A stretch of DNA of 64,000 bases, from positions 62,001 through 126,000 of the forward strand of contig JAKBMB010000026.1 in assembly GCA_021831785.1 (NCBI GenBank), written 5' to 3'. Source of the stretch: Deltaproteobacteria bacterium (GTDB lineage: Bacteria > Desulfobacterota > Binatia > Binatales > Binataceae). Below, piece after piece: positions 10,536 to 18,505 of this stretch. Below the pieces are notes generated by a model, which saw only the letters and a list, made by a program, of their open reading frames with translations, was not told where the DNA came from and did not search any database. A program made the translations under genes and the position numbers. Positions within the stretch are counted from its first letter, which is position 1. Each line of letters starts with the position of its first letter.

Positions 10536-11006
10536 GTGGCTGAGAGCCCGACAATCGCCGTTGTCGGCGCGAGCAGCGTGGACCCGCGTACGCGCAGGCT
10601 TGCGCGCGAGGTCGGCCGCGAGCTGGGCACGCGCGGCGCCACGCTGATATGCGGCGGGCTGGGCGGCGTGATGGAGGGGGCCGCCCAGGGCGCGTACGAA
10701 GCCGGGGCGCAGACCGTAGGCATCCTGCCCGGCTACGACCGGCGCGCCGCCAACCGCTTTATCCGCGTGCCGATCGCCACCGGCCTAGGCGAGGCGCGCA
10801 ACCTCATCGTCGTGGCCAGCGCGCAGGCGGTGGTCGCCCTTAAGGGCGAAGGCGGGACCCTCTCCGAGATAGGCTTCGCGCTCAAGCTTGGGCGGCCCGT
10901 CGTCGCGTTGGATGCCTGGGGCGAAATCGAAGGGGTCCATCACGCGCACAGCCCGCCTGAGGCAGCCGAGCTGGCGCTGGCCCTGGCCAAAAACCGCAGA
11001 GCTTAG
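10536..11006 (+). CDS. TIGR00725 / LOG-like Rossmann-fold protein
   Basis: 156 residues. The nucleotide-binding-like fold shows IAVVGASSVD at the N-terminus, CGGLGGVMEGAAQGA, and KGEGGTLSEIGFALK, which corresponds to the PGGxGTxxE motif of lysine-decarboxylase-like (LOG) proteins with PGG changed to EGG. This matches TIGR00725. The related LOG enzymes release cytokinin-type bases from nucleotides, but this subfamily has no proven activity. The GTG start is supported by GAGGAA eight bases upstream. It lies 70 bases after the HAD gene, probably in the same transcript. Confidence 0.82.
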   Translation: MAESPTIAVVGASSVDPRTRRLAREVGRELGTRGATLICGGLGGVMEGAAQGAYEAGAQTVGILPGYDRRAANRFIRVPIATGLGEARNLIVVASAQAVVALKGEGGTLSEIGFALKLGRPVVALDAWGEIEGVHHAHSPPEAAELALALAKNRRA

Positions 11007-11054
11007 CCTCGATACGGGCCATTCCCGCCGAGCGAGAGACGAGCGCACCGGTTC

Positions 11055-11315
11055 TCAGTGGGCAGCCGTAAGTTGGCGCTCTTGGTCCCGACAATCCCCA
11101 GGACTCCGCCGGCCAGGCTTGCGCCAAACCGTCAAGACCAGAGCCGCAGCAGATCGTGAACCAAGGTCGCGGGCTTCATCGTACTTCTTGGCGCAAAGCG
11201 ATGGGTGGCGGAGGTCACGCAGCAGATAGGCGAGCTGCTTGCCGAAGGTCTTTTGAATCTCGGCCGGAGCGGCGATAAGCGCCGACGCAAACGTCTCAGT
11301 GAGAATTACGCGCAT
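11055..11315 (-). CDS. RelE/ParE-type toxin with an abnormal, possibly degenerate C-terminus
   Basis: The first ~50 residues match RelE/ParE toxins (MRVILTETFASAL, IQKTFGKQLAYLLRD, RHPSLCAKKYDEARDL). The usual continuation (IWQARV, then DWR-F-F and a final histidine region) is absent, replaced by a low-complexity Ser/Ala/Arg-rich tail. In the neighbouring frame a QA...W pattern with the expected spacing can be seen, which hints at a frameshift but is weak. It overlaps the antitoxin gene by 20 bases, the normal arrangement for such pairs. The toxin may be inactive. Confidence 0.6.
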   Translation of the reverse strand: MRVILTETFASALIAAPAEIQKTFGKQLAYLLRDLRHPSLCAKKYDEARDLGSRSAAALVLTVWRKPGRRSPGDCRDQERQLTAAH

Positions 11316-11595
11316 CAGCCCGGCGCTTCCAGGTTTTGAGCGCCCGGACCGCGTCGCGCGCGGTATCGAATGGCCCGAGCACCCGCCCCGCCTTCACATC
11401 CGCCTGCGCTGCCTTAAGCTGCTTTTCCAATTCCCGGTCATAGTCCACAAGAAGCTGACGCCGTAGCACAATTGCTCCGTCGGCACCCACGCTTGCCTGA
11501 ACCAGGCCGCCAGCTTCTAGGCCCACGGCTGTTCGCACCCCCTGCGGAGTGGTGACCTGGTATTTAGGACCGACCTTTGTGATCGCGCTTCGCAT
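11296..11595 (-). CDS. AbrB/MazE-type antitoxin
   Basis: 99 residues. The N-terminal swapped-hairpin AbrB domain is visible: ITKVGPKYQVTTPQGVRTAV, then GLEAGGLVQASVGADGAIVLRR. The charged C-terminal half (from about residue 50) would bind and neutralise the toxin encoded just downstream with a 20-base overlap. Such antitoxins normally also repress their own promoter, which would lie at 11596-11650. An antitoxin kept next to a damaged toxin would suggest a decaying locus. Confidence 0.78.
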   Translation of the reverse strand: MRSAITKVGPKYQVTTPQGVRTAVGLEAGGLVQASVGADGAIVLRRQLLVDYDRELEKQLKAAQADVKAGRVLGPFDTARDAVRALKTWKRRADARNSH

Positions 11596-11712
11596 AACAG
11601 TTTTAGTCTGCGGAAGTAAGAAACTCTGTCAAACTGCGCAGCGATCGGGCGCTTTGCCTATCTCGGCGTTCGGGCGAGGATGGCGGCACTGCGCGCTGTG
11701 CTCTTTTTGAGC

Positions 11713-11759
11713 GACCGGAGACATAGTTGACACTTTAGACCGGCAACATCGGTGACACT
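11713..11759. repeat. Two imperfect 22-bp direct repeats resembling an IS481-type terminus
   Basis: Two copies of GACCGG-(A/C)-(G/A)-ACAT-(A/C)-(G/T)-(T/G)-TGACACT occupy 11713-11734 and 11738-11759, a 25-base period. Read on the minus strand they are AGTGTCA-N-N-ATGT-...-CCGGTC. From general knowledge, this resembles the repeated transposase-binding ends of IS481-family elements. No transposase gene is next to it, so it would be a solo end. Confidence 0.5.
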
Positions 11760-11873
11760 TTTTGCCGGGAGGAGCGCGAGGAGGGTCGCCCTCCTCGCCC
11801 GCGAAGTGGGAGAGAGTGGAAGTGCTGAGCCGGGCGCGGAGCGCAGCAATTGTTGTTTCTCAGTGGTCCCTCA

Positions 11874-11952
11874 CCCGCGCCTTCGGCGCGGGCTCTCCCG
11901 ACGGGGCGAGGCGTGAAGACCGCCGCTAATCCCCGCCCGCAAGCGGGCGGGG
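11874..11952. repeat. Two strong GC hairpins in a gene-free 414-base stretch
   Basis: The first is an 8-bp stem CCCGCGCC / GGCGCGGG with a 3-base loop (11874-11892). The second is a perfect 10-bp stem CCCCGCCCGC / GCGGGCGGGG with an AA loop (11931-11952). They lie between the antitoxin gene and the end of the molybdenum-hydroxylase operon (11596-12009). They look like REP-type intergenic elements or the RNA 3' end of the operon; there is no T-run. The rest of the gap holds only the IS-like repeats. Confidence 0.5.
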
Positions 11953-12009
11953 GAGCAGGAATTATTCACCCAACTTTGCACTCGCGACACTGGAACGCGT
12001 GGTCGAATT

Positions 12010-12498
12010 TCATTTGCTGATGGCCTCTCGCAGGCGGCGCGCCGCGGTCTTGACCGCCTCGATTATGCCCAGGTAGCCGGTGCATCGGCAGAGCACGGCC
12101 GAGAGCGCGGCGCGAATCTCTTCTTCGTCGGGCGCAGGATTGACGCACAGCAGGTCGTACGCGGTGAGCAGCATCCCCGGCGTGCAGAATCCGCACTGCA
12201 GGCCGTGATGCTCGCGAAAGGCTTCCTGCAGCGGATGCAGCTTGCCGTGTGCAGCAAGGCCCTCGACCGTGGTGAGTTCGGCGCCGTCGGCCTGTACCGC
12301 CAGCATCAGGCACGAGCGCGCCGCCTCGCCGTTGACGAGGATCGTGCACGCGCCGCAGATTCCGTGTTCGCAGCCGACGTGCGTGCCGGTCAGCCCCAAA
12401 TCCTCGCGCAAAAAATCGACCAGCAGCTTACGCGGCGCGGCGCGGCTTTCCCGCCACTCGCAGTTGACCTTGAGGCGGATTCGCCGGCTCTCGCTCAT
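12010..12498 (-). CDS. [2Fe-2S] subunit of a molybdenum hydroxylase (HmfC/CoxS-like)
   Basis: Electron-transfer subunit, 162 residues. It has both clusters of the xanthine-oxidase family: plant-type ferredoxin cysteines C43, C48, C51 and C63 (CEHGICGACTILVNG), and the helical-domain cysteines C102, C105, C137 and C139 (CGFCTPGM, LCRCTGY). The ATG has GGGGAGAA six bases upstream and overlaps the FAD-subunit gene by 4 bases. It is the last gene of the operon. The operon context (CoA ligase plus crotonase) points to an acyl-CoA substrate such as 2-furoyl-CoA rather than CO. Confidence 0.9.
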   Translation of the reverse strand: MSESRRIRLKVNCEWRESRAAPRKLLVDFLREDLGLTGTHVGCEHGICGACTILVNGEAARSCLMLAVQADGAELTTVEGLAAHGKLHPLQEAFREHHGLQCGFCTPGMLLTAYDLLCVNPAPDEEEIRAALSAVLCRCTGYLGIIEAVKTAARRLREAISK

Positions 12499-13370
12499 CG
12501 CCGTTCTCCCCGCGCGCGCGCCAGGGCGCGGCTTATCGCGCGCTGCGTCAGCACGCGGGTCAGGTGGCGCCGATACTGCGCGGTGGCATGCAGGTCACTT
12601 GGCGGTTCCGTTTGTTCGGCCGCGCGCGCCGCCGCCTCGGCGATGCTTCGCTCGCTGAGCCCGTCCTGCTCCAGCGTCTGTTCGGCGCGCTCCAGCCGCA
12701 GCGGCGTCGGTCCGACCCCGGCCGCCGCGAGCCGCGCCGTTTTGCAGCGCTCGCCTACGACGCAGACCTGCGCCGCGACGCCGACGATCGCGAAATCGCC
12801 CTGCCGGCGGGAGAACTCCTCGAACGCCCATCCGCACTGCGCCGTCATGAGCGGCAACCGCACTTCGACCAGCACCTCGTCGGGAGCCAGCGCGGTGGTC
12901 ATCAGGCCCTGAAAAAATTCGCGCGCCCCGAGCACCCGTTCGCCGTTCGGTCCGCGCGCCACCAACTCGCCGTCGAGCGCGCTAAAGACGGCCGGATACT
13001 CGGCTGCCGGGTCCGCATGAGCTAGACTGCCGCCGATCGTGCCGCGCGTGCGCGTCGGCAGATGGCCGACAAGGCGCGTTGCCTCAGCTAAAAGCGGCAG
13101 CTTCTCGCGCACCAGCGGCGAGAACTCGACCGCGCGCTGGCGCGTAACGGCGCCCAGGCAAAGCCGTCCGTCCTGCTCCTTGATATAGGACAACCGGCGG
13201 ATTCGGTTGACATCGATCAGGGCCACAGGTCGGGTCAGGCGAAAGTTAAGCAGCGCGAGCAGGCTCTGGCCGCCGGCGAGAATCTTCGCTTCGCCCTGGT
13301 AGCGCCGAAGCAGTTCAAGGGCCGGCTCAAGCTCGACCGGGTCGTGGTACTCGAAGGCCGGCGGTTTCAC
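12495..13370 (-). CDS. FAD subunit of a molybdenum hydroxylase (HmfB/CoxM-like)
   Basis: 291 residues with the two FAD-binding motifs of the CoxM/KdhA family: AGGQSLL (32-38) and TIGGSLAHADPAAEYP (about 112-127). It lacks the extra ~40-residue 4Fe-4S insertion of 4-hydroxybenzoyl-CoA reductase subunit HcrB, which argues against a reductive (dearomatising) enzyme. The start is GTG at 13370 with AAGG nine bases upstream. It passes electrons from the 2Fe-2S subunit to an unknown acceptor. Confidence 0.9.
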   Translation of the reverse strand: MKPPAFEYHDPVELEPALELLRRYQGEAKILAGGQSLLALLNFRLTRPVALIDVNRIRRLSYIKEQDGRLCLGAVTRQRAVEFSPLVREKLPLLAEATRLVGHLPTRTRGTIGGSLAHADPAAEYPAVFSALDGELVARGPNGERVLGAREFFQGLMTTALAPDEVLVEVRLPLMTAQCGWAFEEFSRRQGDFAIVGVAAQVCVVGERCKTARLAAAGVGPTPLRLERAEQTLEQDGLSERSIAEAAARAAEQTEPPSDLHATAQYRRHLTRVLTQRAISRALARARGERR

Positions 13371-13395
13371 AGTTTGCGCCTTCGCGCCCGTTCCA

Positions 13396-15822
13396 TCATG
13401 GTTTACGCATTCGCGCCTTTTCGATCAGGTGCCAGAGCCTACTGGGTGTGATCGGCAGTTCCGTAATCTCGATGCCAAGCGGCCTTAGCGCGTCGCTGAC
13501 CGCGTTGGCGACCACCGCCGGTGCGGTCATCGAGCTTGCCTCGCCGAGCCCTTTGGCACCCAGCGGGGTAAACGGCGAGGGCGAGGCGAGATGCTCGATC
13601 TGAAGCTGCGGAGCCTCGGCGGCGGTGGGCACCAGGTAATCCATGAAGCTCGCGCAAAGCTGCTGTCCGTCCTCGTCATAGACAAGCTCCTCGTACAGCG
13701 CTCCGCCTAAACCGTGGAGCGCGCCGCCCAGAATCTGGCCGTCGGCGATCAACGGATTGATTATCGTGCCGGCGTCATGGACCGATACGTAGCGCAGAAT
13801 TTTTACCGCCGCCGTCTCCGGATCAACCTCGACCGCCATCACCTCCGCGATGAAGCCGTAGGTGTTGGACGAATTCACCCGGTCTAACGCGTCAGGGCTT
13901 TTCGCCTCGGGGAAGCCGAAAACCGCCGTTGCCTCCAGTCCCGGCTCGATGCCTTCAGGAAGCGCCGCCGCGTTCCAGTGCACCCGACCGGCGAGTTCCT
14001 TGAGCGAGAGCGCCGGCTGCCCGCCGGCACGAGGCCGCACCTGTCCGTCGGCGAATTCGAGCGCCTGCTCCGGGATCTCGGTGAGGTAGGAGGCGTGCTT
14101 GACCAGCTTCGCCTTGAGCTTGCGCGCAGCGACTGCCGCGGCGCTCGCGCCGACCGTCGCGAAGCGGCTGGAGTAACTGCCCGACGACACGCTCCACAGA
14201 CGCGTGAAGGTGTCCATCTCGTCGGTCACCGTCACGTCGTCAAGCTCCACGCCGAACTCGTCGGCGACGACTTGGGCCAAGATGGTACGATGTCCCTGGC
14301 CTTGCGGCGTGGATCCCAGAATAACGCTTATCTTGCCCAGCGGGTCGATGCGGATCGTGATCGCCTCGGTCGCGCCCGACTTGGGCAGATACCCCGGCCG
14401 GCCGCGAATTTCAGGGTCGAGCGCTACGCTGATATAGCCCATGTTGGAGACCGAAGGATCGACCGCGAGCGCAAGCCCCACACCGAAAAGCCGCCCCTGC
14501 GCGCGCGCCTGCACTTGTTCGCGCCTGAGCCCGGCGTAGTCGGCCGTCTTGAGCGCCCGCTCGAAGGCCGCCGGGTAGTCGCCCGAGTCGTAGAGCCCGC
14601 CGGTCGGCGTGCGGTAGGGGAACTGGCTCGGCTGAATCAGGTTTCGCCGGCGCACCTCGGCCGGGTCCATGCCGAGCTTGTCGGCCAGCATGTCCACCAT
14701 CCGCTCGATCTCGAAGTAAAGGTGGCCGCATCCGTATCCTCGATTAGGGCCGGTGGGGCATTTGTTGGTCATCACAACCCCGGCGTCGATGTCAAGACTC
14801 TGCACGCGATACGGGCCCACCCAGTTGCCGATGGGCCGGAAGGCGCATCCCGGCTCAGGGCTGCGGATATAGCCGCCGACGTTGTCAAGCCAGCGCGCCC
14901 GCATCGCCAGAAGCGTCCCGTCCTTGCGTGCGGCAAGCTCGCGGTAGGCAACGCGATCAGTGCCGCTGGAAGCGGCGAGCAGATGCTCTCTGCGGTCCTC
15001 GATCCAGCGCACGGTCACTCCCGTCTCCATCGCGGCCAGCCCCAGCAGCGCCATATACGGAAAAATGCTGGTCTTGATCCCGTAGCTGCCGCCGATGTCC
15101 GGCGGGACGATTAGGCGCAGGCGGTTTTCCGCCAGGTTGAGCGAGCGCGCGAGCAGGGAATGCAGGATGAACGGGCCCATGAAATTCGCCCAAATCGTCA
15201 ACACTCCGCTGCCCGGTTCGTACGATGCGGCCACACCGTAGGTCTCGATCGGCGTAGATGAATACTTGGGAAACTTAAATTGCGCTTTGACCACTACGTC
15301 GGCGTCCTCGAAGCAGCGCTGCGGGTCGCCGTAGGTCATCTTGCGCCGACACGCGACATTGGTGCCGGCTTCCTCATGGAGCACGGGCGCATCCGGGGCC
15401 GCCGCGCGCTCCGGATCGATCACCGCCGGCAGGGGCTCGTATTCGACCTCGATCAGTTCGAGCGCGTCTTCGGCCAGATAGCGGTCGTCCGCCACCACTA
15501 CGGCGACCGGCTCGCCGACGAACCTCACTTTGCCGGTCGCCATACAGTAATACTTAACCGGCGCGCGCACGCCGACCGCGAACGGCCGCGTAAGCCTGGC
15601 GACGTCGTTGCCGGTGATCACGCCGACCACGCCCGGCGCGCCGCGCGCGCGGCTCGCGTTTATACCGAGGATGCGCGCGTGAGCATACGGCGCGCGCAGG
15701 ATCGCGGCATGGCGCAAGTTGGCGAACGGCAGATCGGCGATAAAGACACCGCGGCCGGTGAGCAAGGGCAAGTCCTCGATCCGCTTGACCGGCCGCCCTA
15801 TGAATCGCTGCGCGGCCATCAA
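13396..15822 (-). CDS. Molybdopterin (catalytic) subunit of a molybdenum hydroxylase (HmfA/CoxL-like)
   Basis: 808 residues of the xanthine dehydrogenase/CoxL family. The cofactor-binding segment PDIGGSYGIK (241-250), QGQGH, and the catalytic base Glu761 in GAKGLGEASS are present. The active-site loop is TGPNRGYGCG (357-366). It is neither the AYXCSFR loop of true aerobic CO dehydrogenase (form I) nor the AYRGAGR loop of form II, so the common label carbon monoxide dehydrogenase would be wrong. With the ligase and crotonase upstream, the best match is the 2-furoyl-CoA dehydrogenase large subunit (HmfA). ATG at 15819 is a likely alternative to the TTG at 15822. Confidence 0.88.
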   Translation of the reverse strand: MMAAQRFIGRPVKRIEDLPLLTGRGVFIADLPFANLRHAAILRAPYAHARILGINASRARGAPGVVGVITGNDVARLTRPFAVGVRAPVKYYCMATGKVRFVGEPVAVVVADDRYLAEDALELIEVEYEPLPAVIDPERAAAPDAPVLHEEAGTNVACRRKMTYGDPQRCFEDADVVVKAQFKFPKYSSTPIETYGVAASYEPGSGVLTIWANFMGPFILHSLLARSLNLAENRLRLIVPPDIGGSYGIKTSIFPYMALLGLAAMETGVTVRWIEDRREHLLAASSGTDRVAYRELAARKDGTLLAMRARWLDNVGGYIRSPEPGCAFRPIGNWVGPYRVQSLDIDAGVVMTNKCPTGPNRGYGCGHLYFEIERMVDMLADKLGMDPAEVRRRNLIQPSQFPYRTPTGGLYDSGDYPAAFERALKTADYAGLRREQVQARAQGRLFGVGLALAVDPSVSNMGYISVALDPEIRGRPGYLPKSGATEAITIRIDPLGKISVILGSTPQGQGHRTILAQVVADEFGVELDDVTVTDEMDTFTRLWSVSSGSYSSRFATVGASAAAVAARKLKAKLVKHASYLTEIPEQALEFADGQVRPRAGGQPALSLKELAGRVHWNAAALPEGIEPGLEATAVFGFPEAKSPDALDRVNSSNTYGFIAEVMAVEVDPETAAVKILRYVSVHDAGTIINPLIADGQILGGALHGLGGALYEELVYDEDGQQLCASFMDYLVPTAAEAPQLQIEHLASPSPFTPLGAKGLGEASSMTAPAVVANAVSDALRPLGIEITELPITPSRLWHLIEKARMRKP

Positions 15823-15871
15823 TAGCGGCGCTTAGCGGCGCGTTTTGAGCCGCATTTTCGCTGCGCGGCCA

Positions 15872-16663
15872 TTAGCTACCCTGGAACTTCGGCTTGCGCC
15901 GCGCCTTGAAAGATTCCACGCCCTCGCGGAAGTCGTCCGAAGCACGCAGCCGGCCGTACGCCTCACCCTCCAGCTCGATACCGACATGCAGCGGCGAGTC
16001 CTGAGCGGCGTTGATCACCTTTTTGAGTGTCCGCTGGGCCAGCGGCGAAAAGTATGCTAACTCCTCGGCCAAGCCGGCGACCTCCTTGGCGAGTTCGCTC
16101 TCGGGAACCACTGCGAGCGCGATTCCCCAAGCGTGCGCTTGAGACCCCGAGACCCGCCGCGAGCGCATCGCCATGTCCTTCGCCCGCGAAATGCCGATCA
16201 TCTTCACCAGACGGCTGGTGCCGCCCGAGCCGGGGATCATTCCTATACGCTGTTCGGGAAGGGCAAGCTGGGCCGACTCGGCGACGACGCGGAAGTCGCA
16301 TGCCAGGGCAAGCTCGAGCGCGACGCCGAAGCAGTAGCCGTGGACTGCGGCGATTACCGGCTTAGCGCATCGCTCGGGCGCGGCCACGTTGTGCGCCAGC
16401 GTGGAGAGATGCTCGGGGCTTTGCGCCATGAAGCCCGGGATGTCGCCGCCGCTGGAAAAATGCTCTCCTGCGCCGCGCAGCACGATCACCCGCACCGCCG
16501 GGTCCCTGCCCAGCGCGGCGAAGACCGCCGCCATCTGCTCCCGCTGCTTCATTGTGATCACATTGAGCGGCGGCCGGTCGAGTACCAGATCAGCGCGTTG
16601 TTGGTCGTGATCCAACTCGAGCCGGAAGCCGTCGGCGGACTTAAGAATTTCGGCTATTTCCAC
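15872..16663 (-). CDS. Crotonase-family enzyme, HmfE-like (putative 2-oxoglutaroyl-CoA hydrolase)
   Basis: 263-residue enoyl-CoA hydratase/isomerase. Both crotonase glutamates are kept: Glu117 (GVALELALACD) and Glu137 (LPEQRIGMIPGSGG). Oxyanion-hole segments HFSSGGDI (69-75) and HGYCFGVA (109-115) are present. The pattern SPEHLSTLAHNVAAPERCAKPVIA and the RSRR-SGSQA-WGIA segment resemble what I recall of HmfE-type proteins of furoate degraders. It lies 44 bases after the ligase and about 50 before the Mo subunit. Assignment as HmfE rests on resemblance plus context; a plain enoyl-CoA hydratase is the alternative. The start is a GTG without an obvious SD. Confidence 0.72.
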   Translation of the reverse strand: MEIAEILKSADGFRLELDHDQQRADLVLDRPPLNVITMKQREQMAAVFAALGRDPAVRVIVLRGAGEHFSSGGDIPGFMAQSPEHLSTLAHNVAAPERCAKPVIAAVHGYCFGVALELALACDFRVVAESAQLALPEQRIGMIPGSGGTSRLVKMIGISRAKDMAMRSRRVSGSQAHAWGIALAVVPESELAKEVAGLAEELAYFSPLAQRTLKKVINAAQDSPLHVGIELEGEAYGRLRASDDFREGVESFKARRKPKFQGS

Positions 16664-16707
16664 TGGCGCAACCGTTCGGCAAAGCTCCTCGGGCTCATCG
16701 GCTAAGC

Positions 16708-18231
16708 CTATTTTTCGGGTTTGAACTCGCCCACCACCAGCATGCGGCGCAGGACCTTGCCCGTAGGCGACTTCGGAATCTCGGCGACAAAGACGTACTC
16801 GCGCGGCCGCTTGAAGTCGGCCAAGGACGAGGCGCGGCAGTACGCGTCAAGCGCGGCAGCGTCAATCTCGCCGCGCCGTTTGACGAACGCCGTTATGCGC
16901 TGCCCCAGGCGCTCGTCGGACACGCCCGCCACCACTACCTCGGCCACCCCGTGACAGAGCGACAGCACGTCCTCGATTTCACCCGGATGGACGTTTTCGC
17001 CGCCGCTGATAATCATATCATCGGCGCGCCCGGTCACGAAAAGGTCGCCCTCGGCGTCGAAATGCCCCACGTCGCCGGTGAAATACCATCCCTGATGGAG
17101 CGTTTTGGCGTCGGCATCCGGGCGCTTCCAGTAACCTTCGAACGATTCGTCGCCTTCCAGAATCGCGATGATATGGCCGTCTCTGCCGACCGGCGCGAGG
17201 TCGGCGGAGTCGGTCGAGTTGAGCTTCACCACGCGAATCCGCGTGTTGATTCCGGCCTTCCCCGCCGAGCCGGGTTTAGCGGCCGCGTTTTGGTTGATGG
17301 TGAAGGTGTAGACCTCGGAAGAACCGTAATGGTTGACGAACAAATCGGGACGGAACGCTTGCGCGACTCGGCGCAAAAGCCCCTCGCTCATCGGCGCCCC
17401 GGCGAAGCCCAGCTTGCGCACCGAGGTAAGGTTCGCGCGATGGAACGCGGGATGCGCCAAGAGGTCGTGGTAGAGCGTCGGGACCAGATACAAATTGGTT
17501 GTCTTCTCGCGTTCGATCAGTTCCAGCGCCCGTCCGGCTTCGAACCGCCCAAGGCATACGAAGCACCCGTTGATCAGCGCCATCGACAAGAGCGACCGCA
17601 CACCCATCGTGTGGTAAAGCGGCATCACGCCCAGCGTGCGCTCGCCGTATGCGTAGCAGTTCTGGGCGACGTGCGCGAAGGCGGCCGCGCGCTCCGCGCG
17701 ATGGCGGCGCGGGACGCCCTTGGGACGGCCGGTCGTGCCCGAGGTGTAGAACATCAGCGACACATCTTCGGCACTCGCCCGCGGCGCGCCTTCGGCCGGC
17801 GCGGCTTTAAGCAACTCATCGAAGCGGCAGGTCGCGTGCGAGGCGTCGTCAACCGCGATCCGCGCGATCGCCCGCGCGCGTGCGGATTTCGCGACCGCCG
17901 CCGCGGATGCGTCCTGGAAGACCACCGCTTGCGCCTCGGCGTCGTCCAGATAATAGTCCAACTCCTCGGCTTTAACCCTCCAGTTGACCGGCGTGCTGAC
18001 GACCCCGAGCATCTGGCACGCCCAGTGCAAAATCACCATCTCGACGCGGTTCTGGAGCAGCATGACAAGATGCTCGCCGGGGCGCAGCCCCAGCTTTTCC
18101 AGGGCGCCCATCACGCGGCGCACGCTTTGGAGCAGCTCCGCGTAAGAAAGCCTGCGCTCGCCGTCCACGACCGCCTCAGCCATGGGATCGCGCTCGGCCG
18201 CGGCCAGCAGCGTGCGGCCTAGATCAAACAT
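16708..18231 (-). CDS. AMP-forming acyl-CoA ligase, HmfD-like (putative 2-furoyl-CoA synthetase)
   Basis: 507-residue ANL-superfamily ligase activating a carboxylic acid through an acyl-adenylate. It has the P-loop MFYTSGTTGRPKGVP (about 160-175), NHYGSSEVYT (A5), WYFTGDVG (A7) and the catalytic lysine region PKSPTGKVLRRM (A10) near the C-terminus. The N-terminal pattern LGRTLLAA, LQNRVEMVILHWACQ, TPVNWRVKAEELDY is reminiscent of the synthetases in hmf clusters. The ATG has GAGCGGAA directly upstream. First gene of the five-gene operon; the 274 bases upstream (18232-18505) presumably hold its promoter, which I could not resolve. Confidence 0.85.
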   Translation of the reverse strand: MFDLGRTLLAAAERDPMAEAVVDGERRLSYAELLQSVRRVMGALEKLGLRPGEHLVMLLQNRVEMVILHWACQMLGVVSTPVNWRVKAEELDYYLDDAEAQAVVFQDASAAAVAKSARARAIARIAVDDASHATCRFDELLKAAPAEGAPRASAEDVSLMFYTSGTTGRPKGVPRRHRAERAAAFAHVAQNCYAYGERTLGVMPLYHTMGVRSLLSMALINGCFVCLGRFEAGRALELIEREKTTNLYLVPTLYHDLLAHPAFHRANLTSVRKLGFAGAPMSEGLLRRVAQAFRPDLFVNHYGSSEVYTFTINQNAAAKPGSAGKAGINTRIRVVKLNSTDSADLAPVGRDGHIIAILEGDESFEGYWKRPDADAKTLHQGWYFTGDVGHFDAEGDLFVTGRADDMIISGGENVHPGEIEDVLSLCHGVAEVVVAGVSDERLGQRITAFVKRRGEIDAAALDAYCRASSLADFKRPREYVFVAEIPKSPTGKVLRRMLVVGEFKPEK

Positions 18232-18505
18232 TTCCGCTCAATCCCCCCTTTTCGCCGGGTTCGATTAACCAAGGCAAAATTCCTACCCACCTTCACCGTT
18301 CGTCGTGCGCGCCCCATTTGTGCGCCGCCCGCGAGCAAGCAATAGATTACCTCGCCCGCAAACCTCAAGCCACGCACCCCCTCAAAAGCGCGCAAGGCGC
18401 GCGAGTATGCGGAACGACCCGGCAAACTGCAAACGCCGCGAGCGCCGACGCGCAAGCATGGCTCTCTACCCTGCGCGCGCTGAAAACCGCCGGCGACCGC
18501 CTTTC

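Noticed and set aside
13978-15114. 378-residue plus-strand open frame
   Set aside because: Antisense to the molybdopterin subunit gene; Arg/His/Gly-rich composition without domains.
12010-15822. Aerobic carbon monoxide dehydrogenase (coxLMS)
   Set aside because: The large subunit lacks the AYXCSFR loop of form I CoxL, and the operon carries a CoA ligase and crotonase but no cox accessory genes.
12495-15822. 4-Hydroxybenzoyl-CoA reductase (hcrABC)
   Set aside because: The FAD subunit has the short form without the additional 4Fe-4S insertion required for the reductase.
16951-18222. 423-residue plus-strand open frame
   Set aside because: Antisense to the acyl-CoA ligase, whose ANL motifs are complete.
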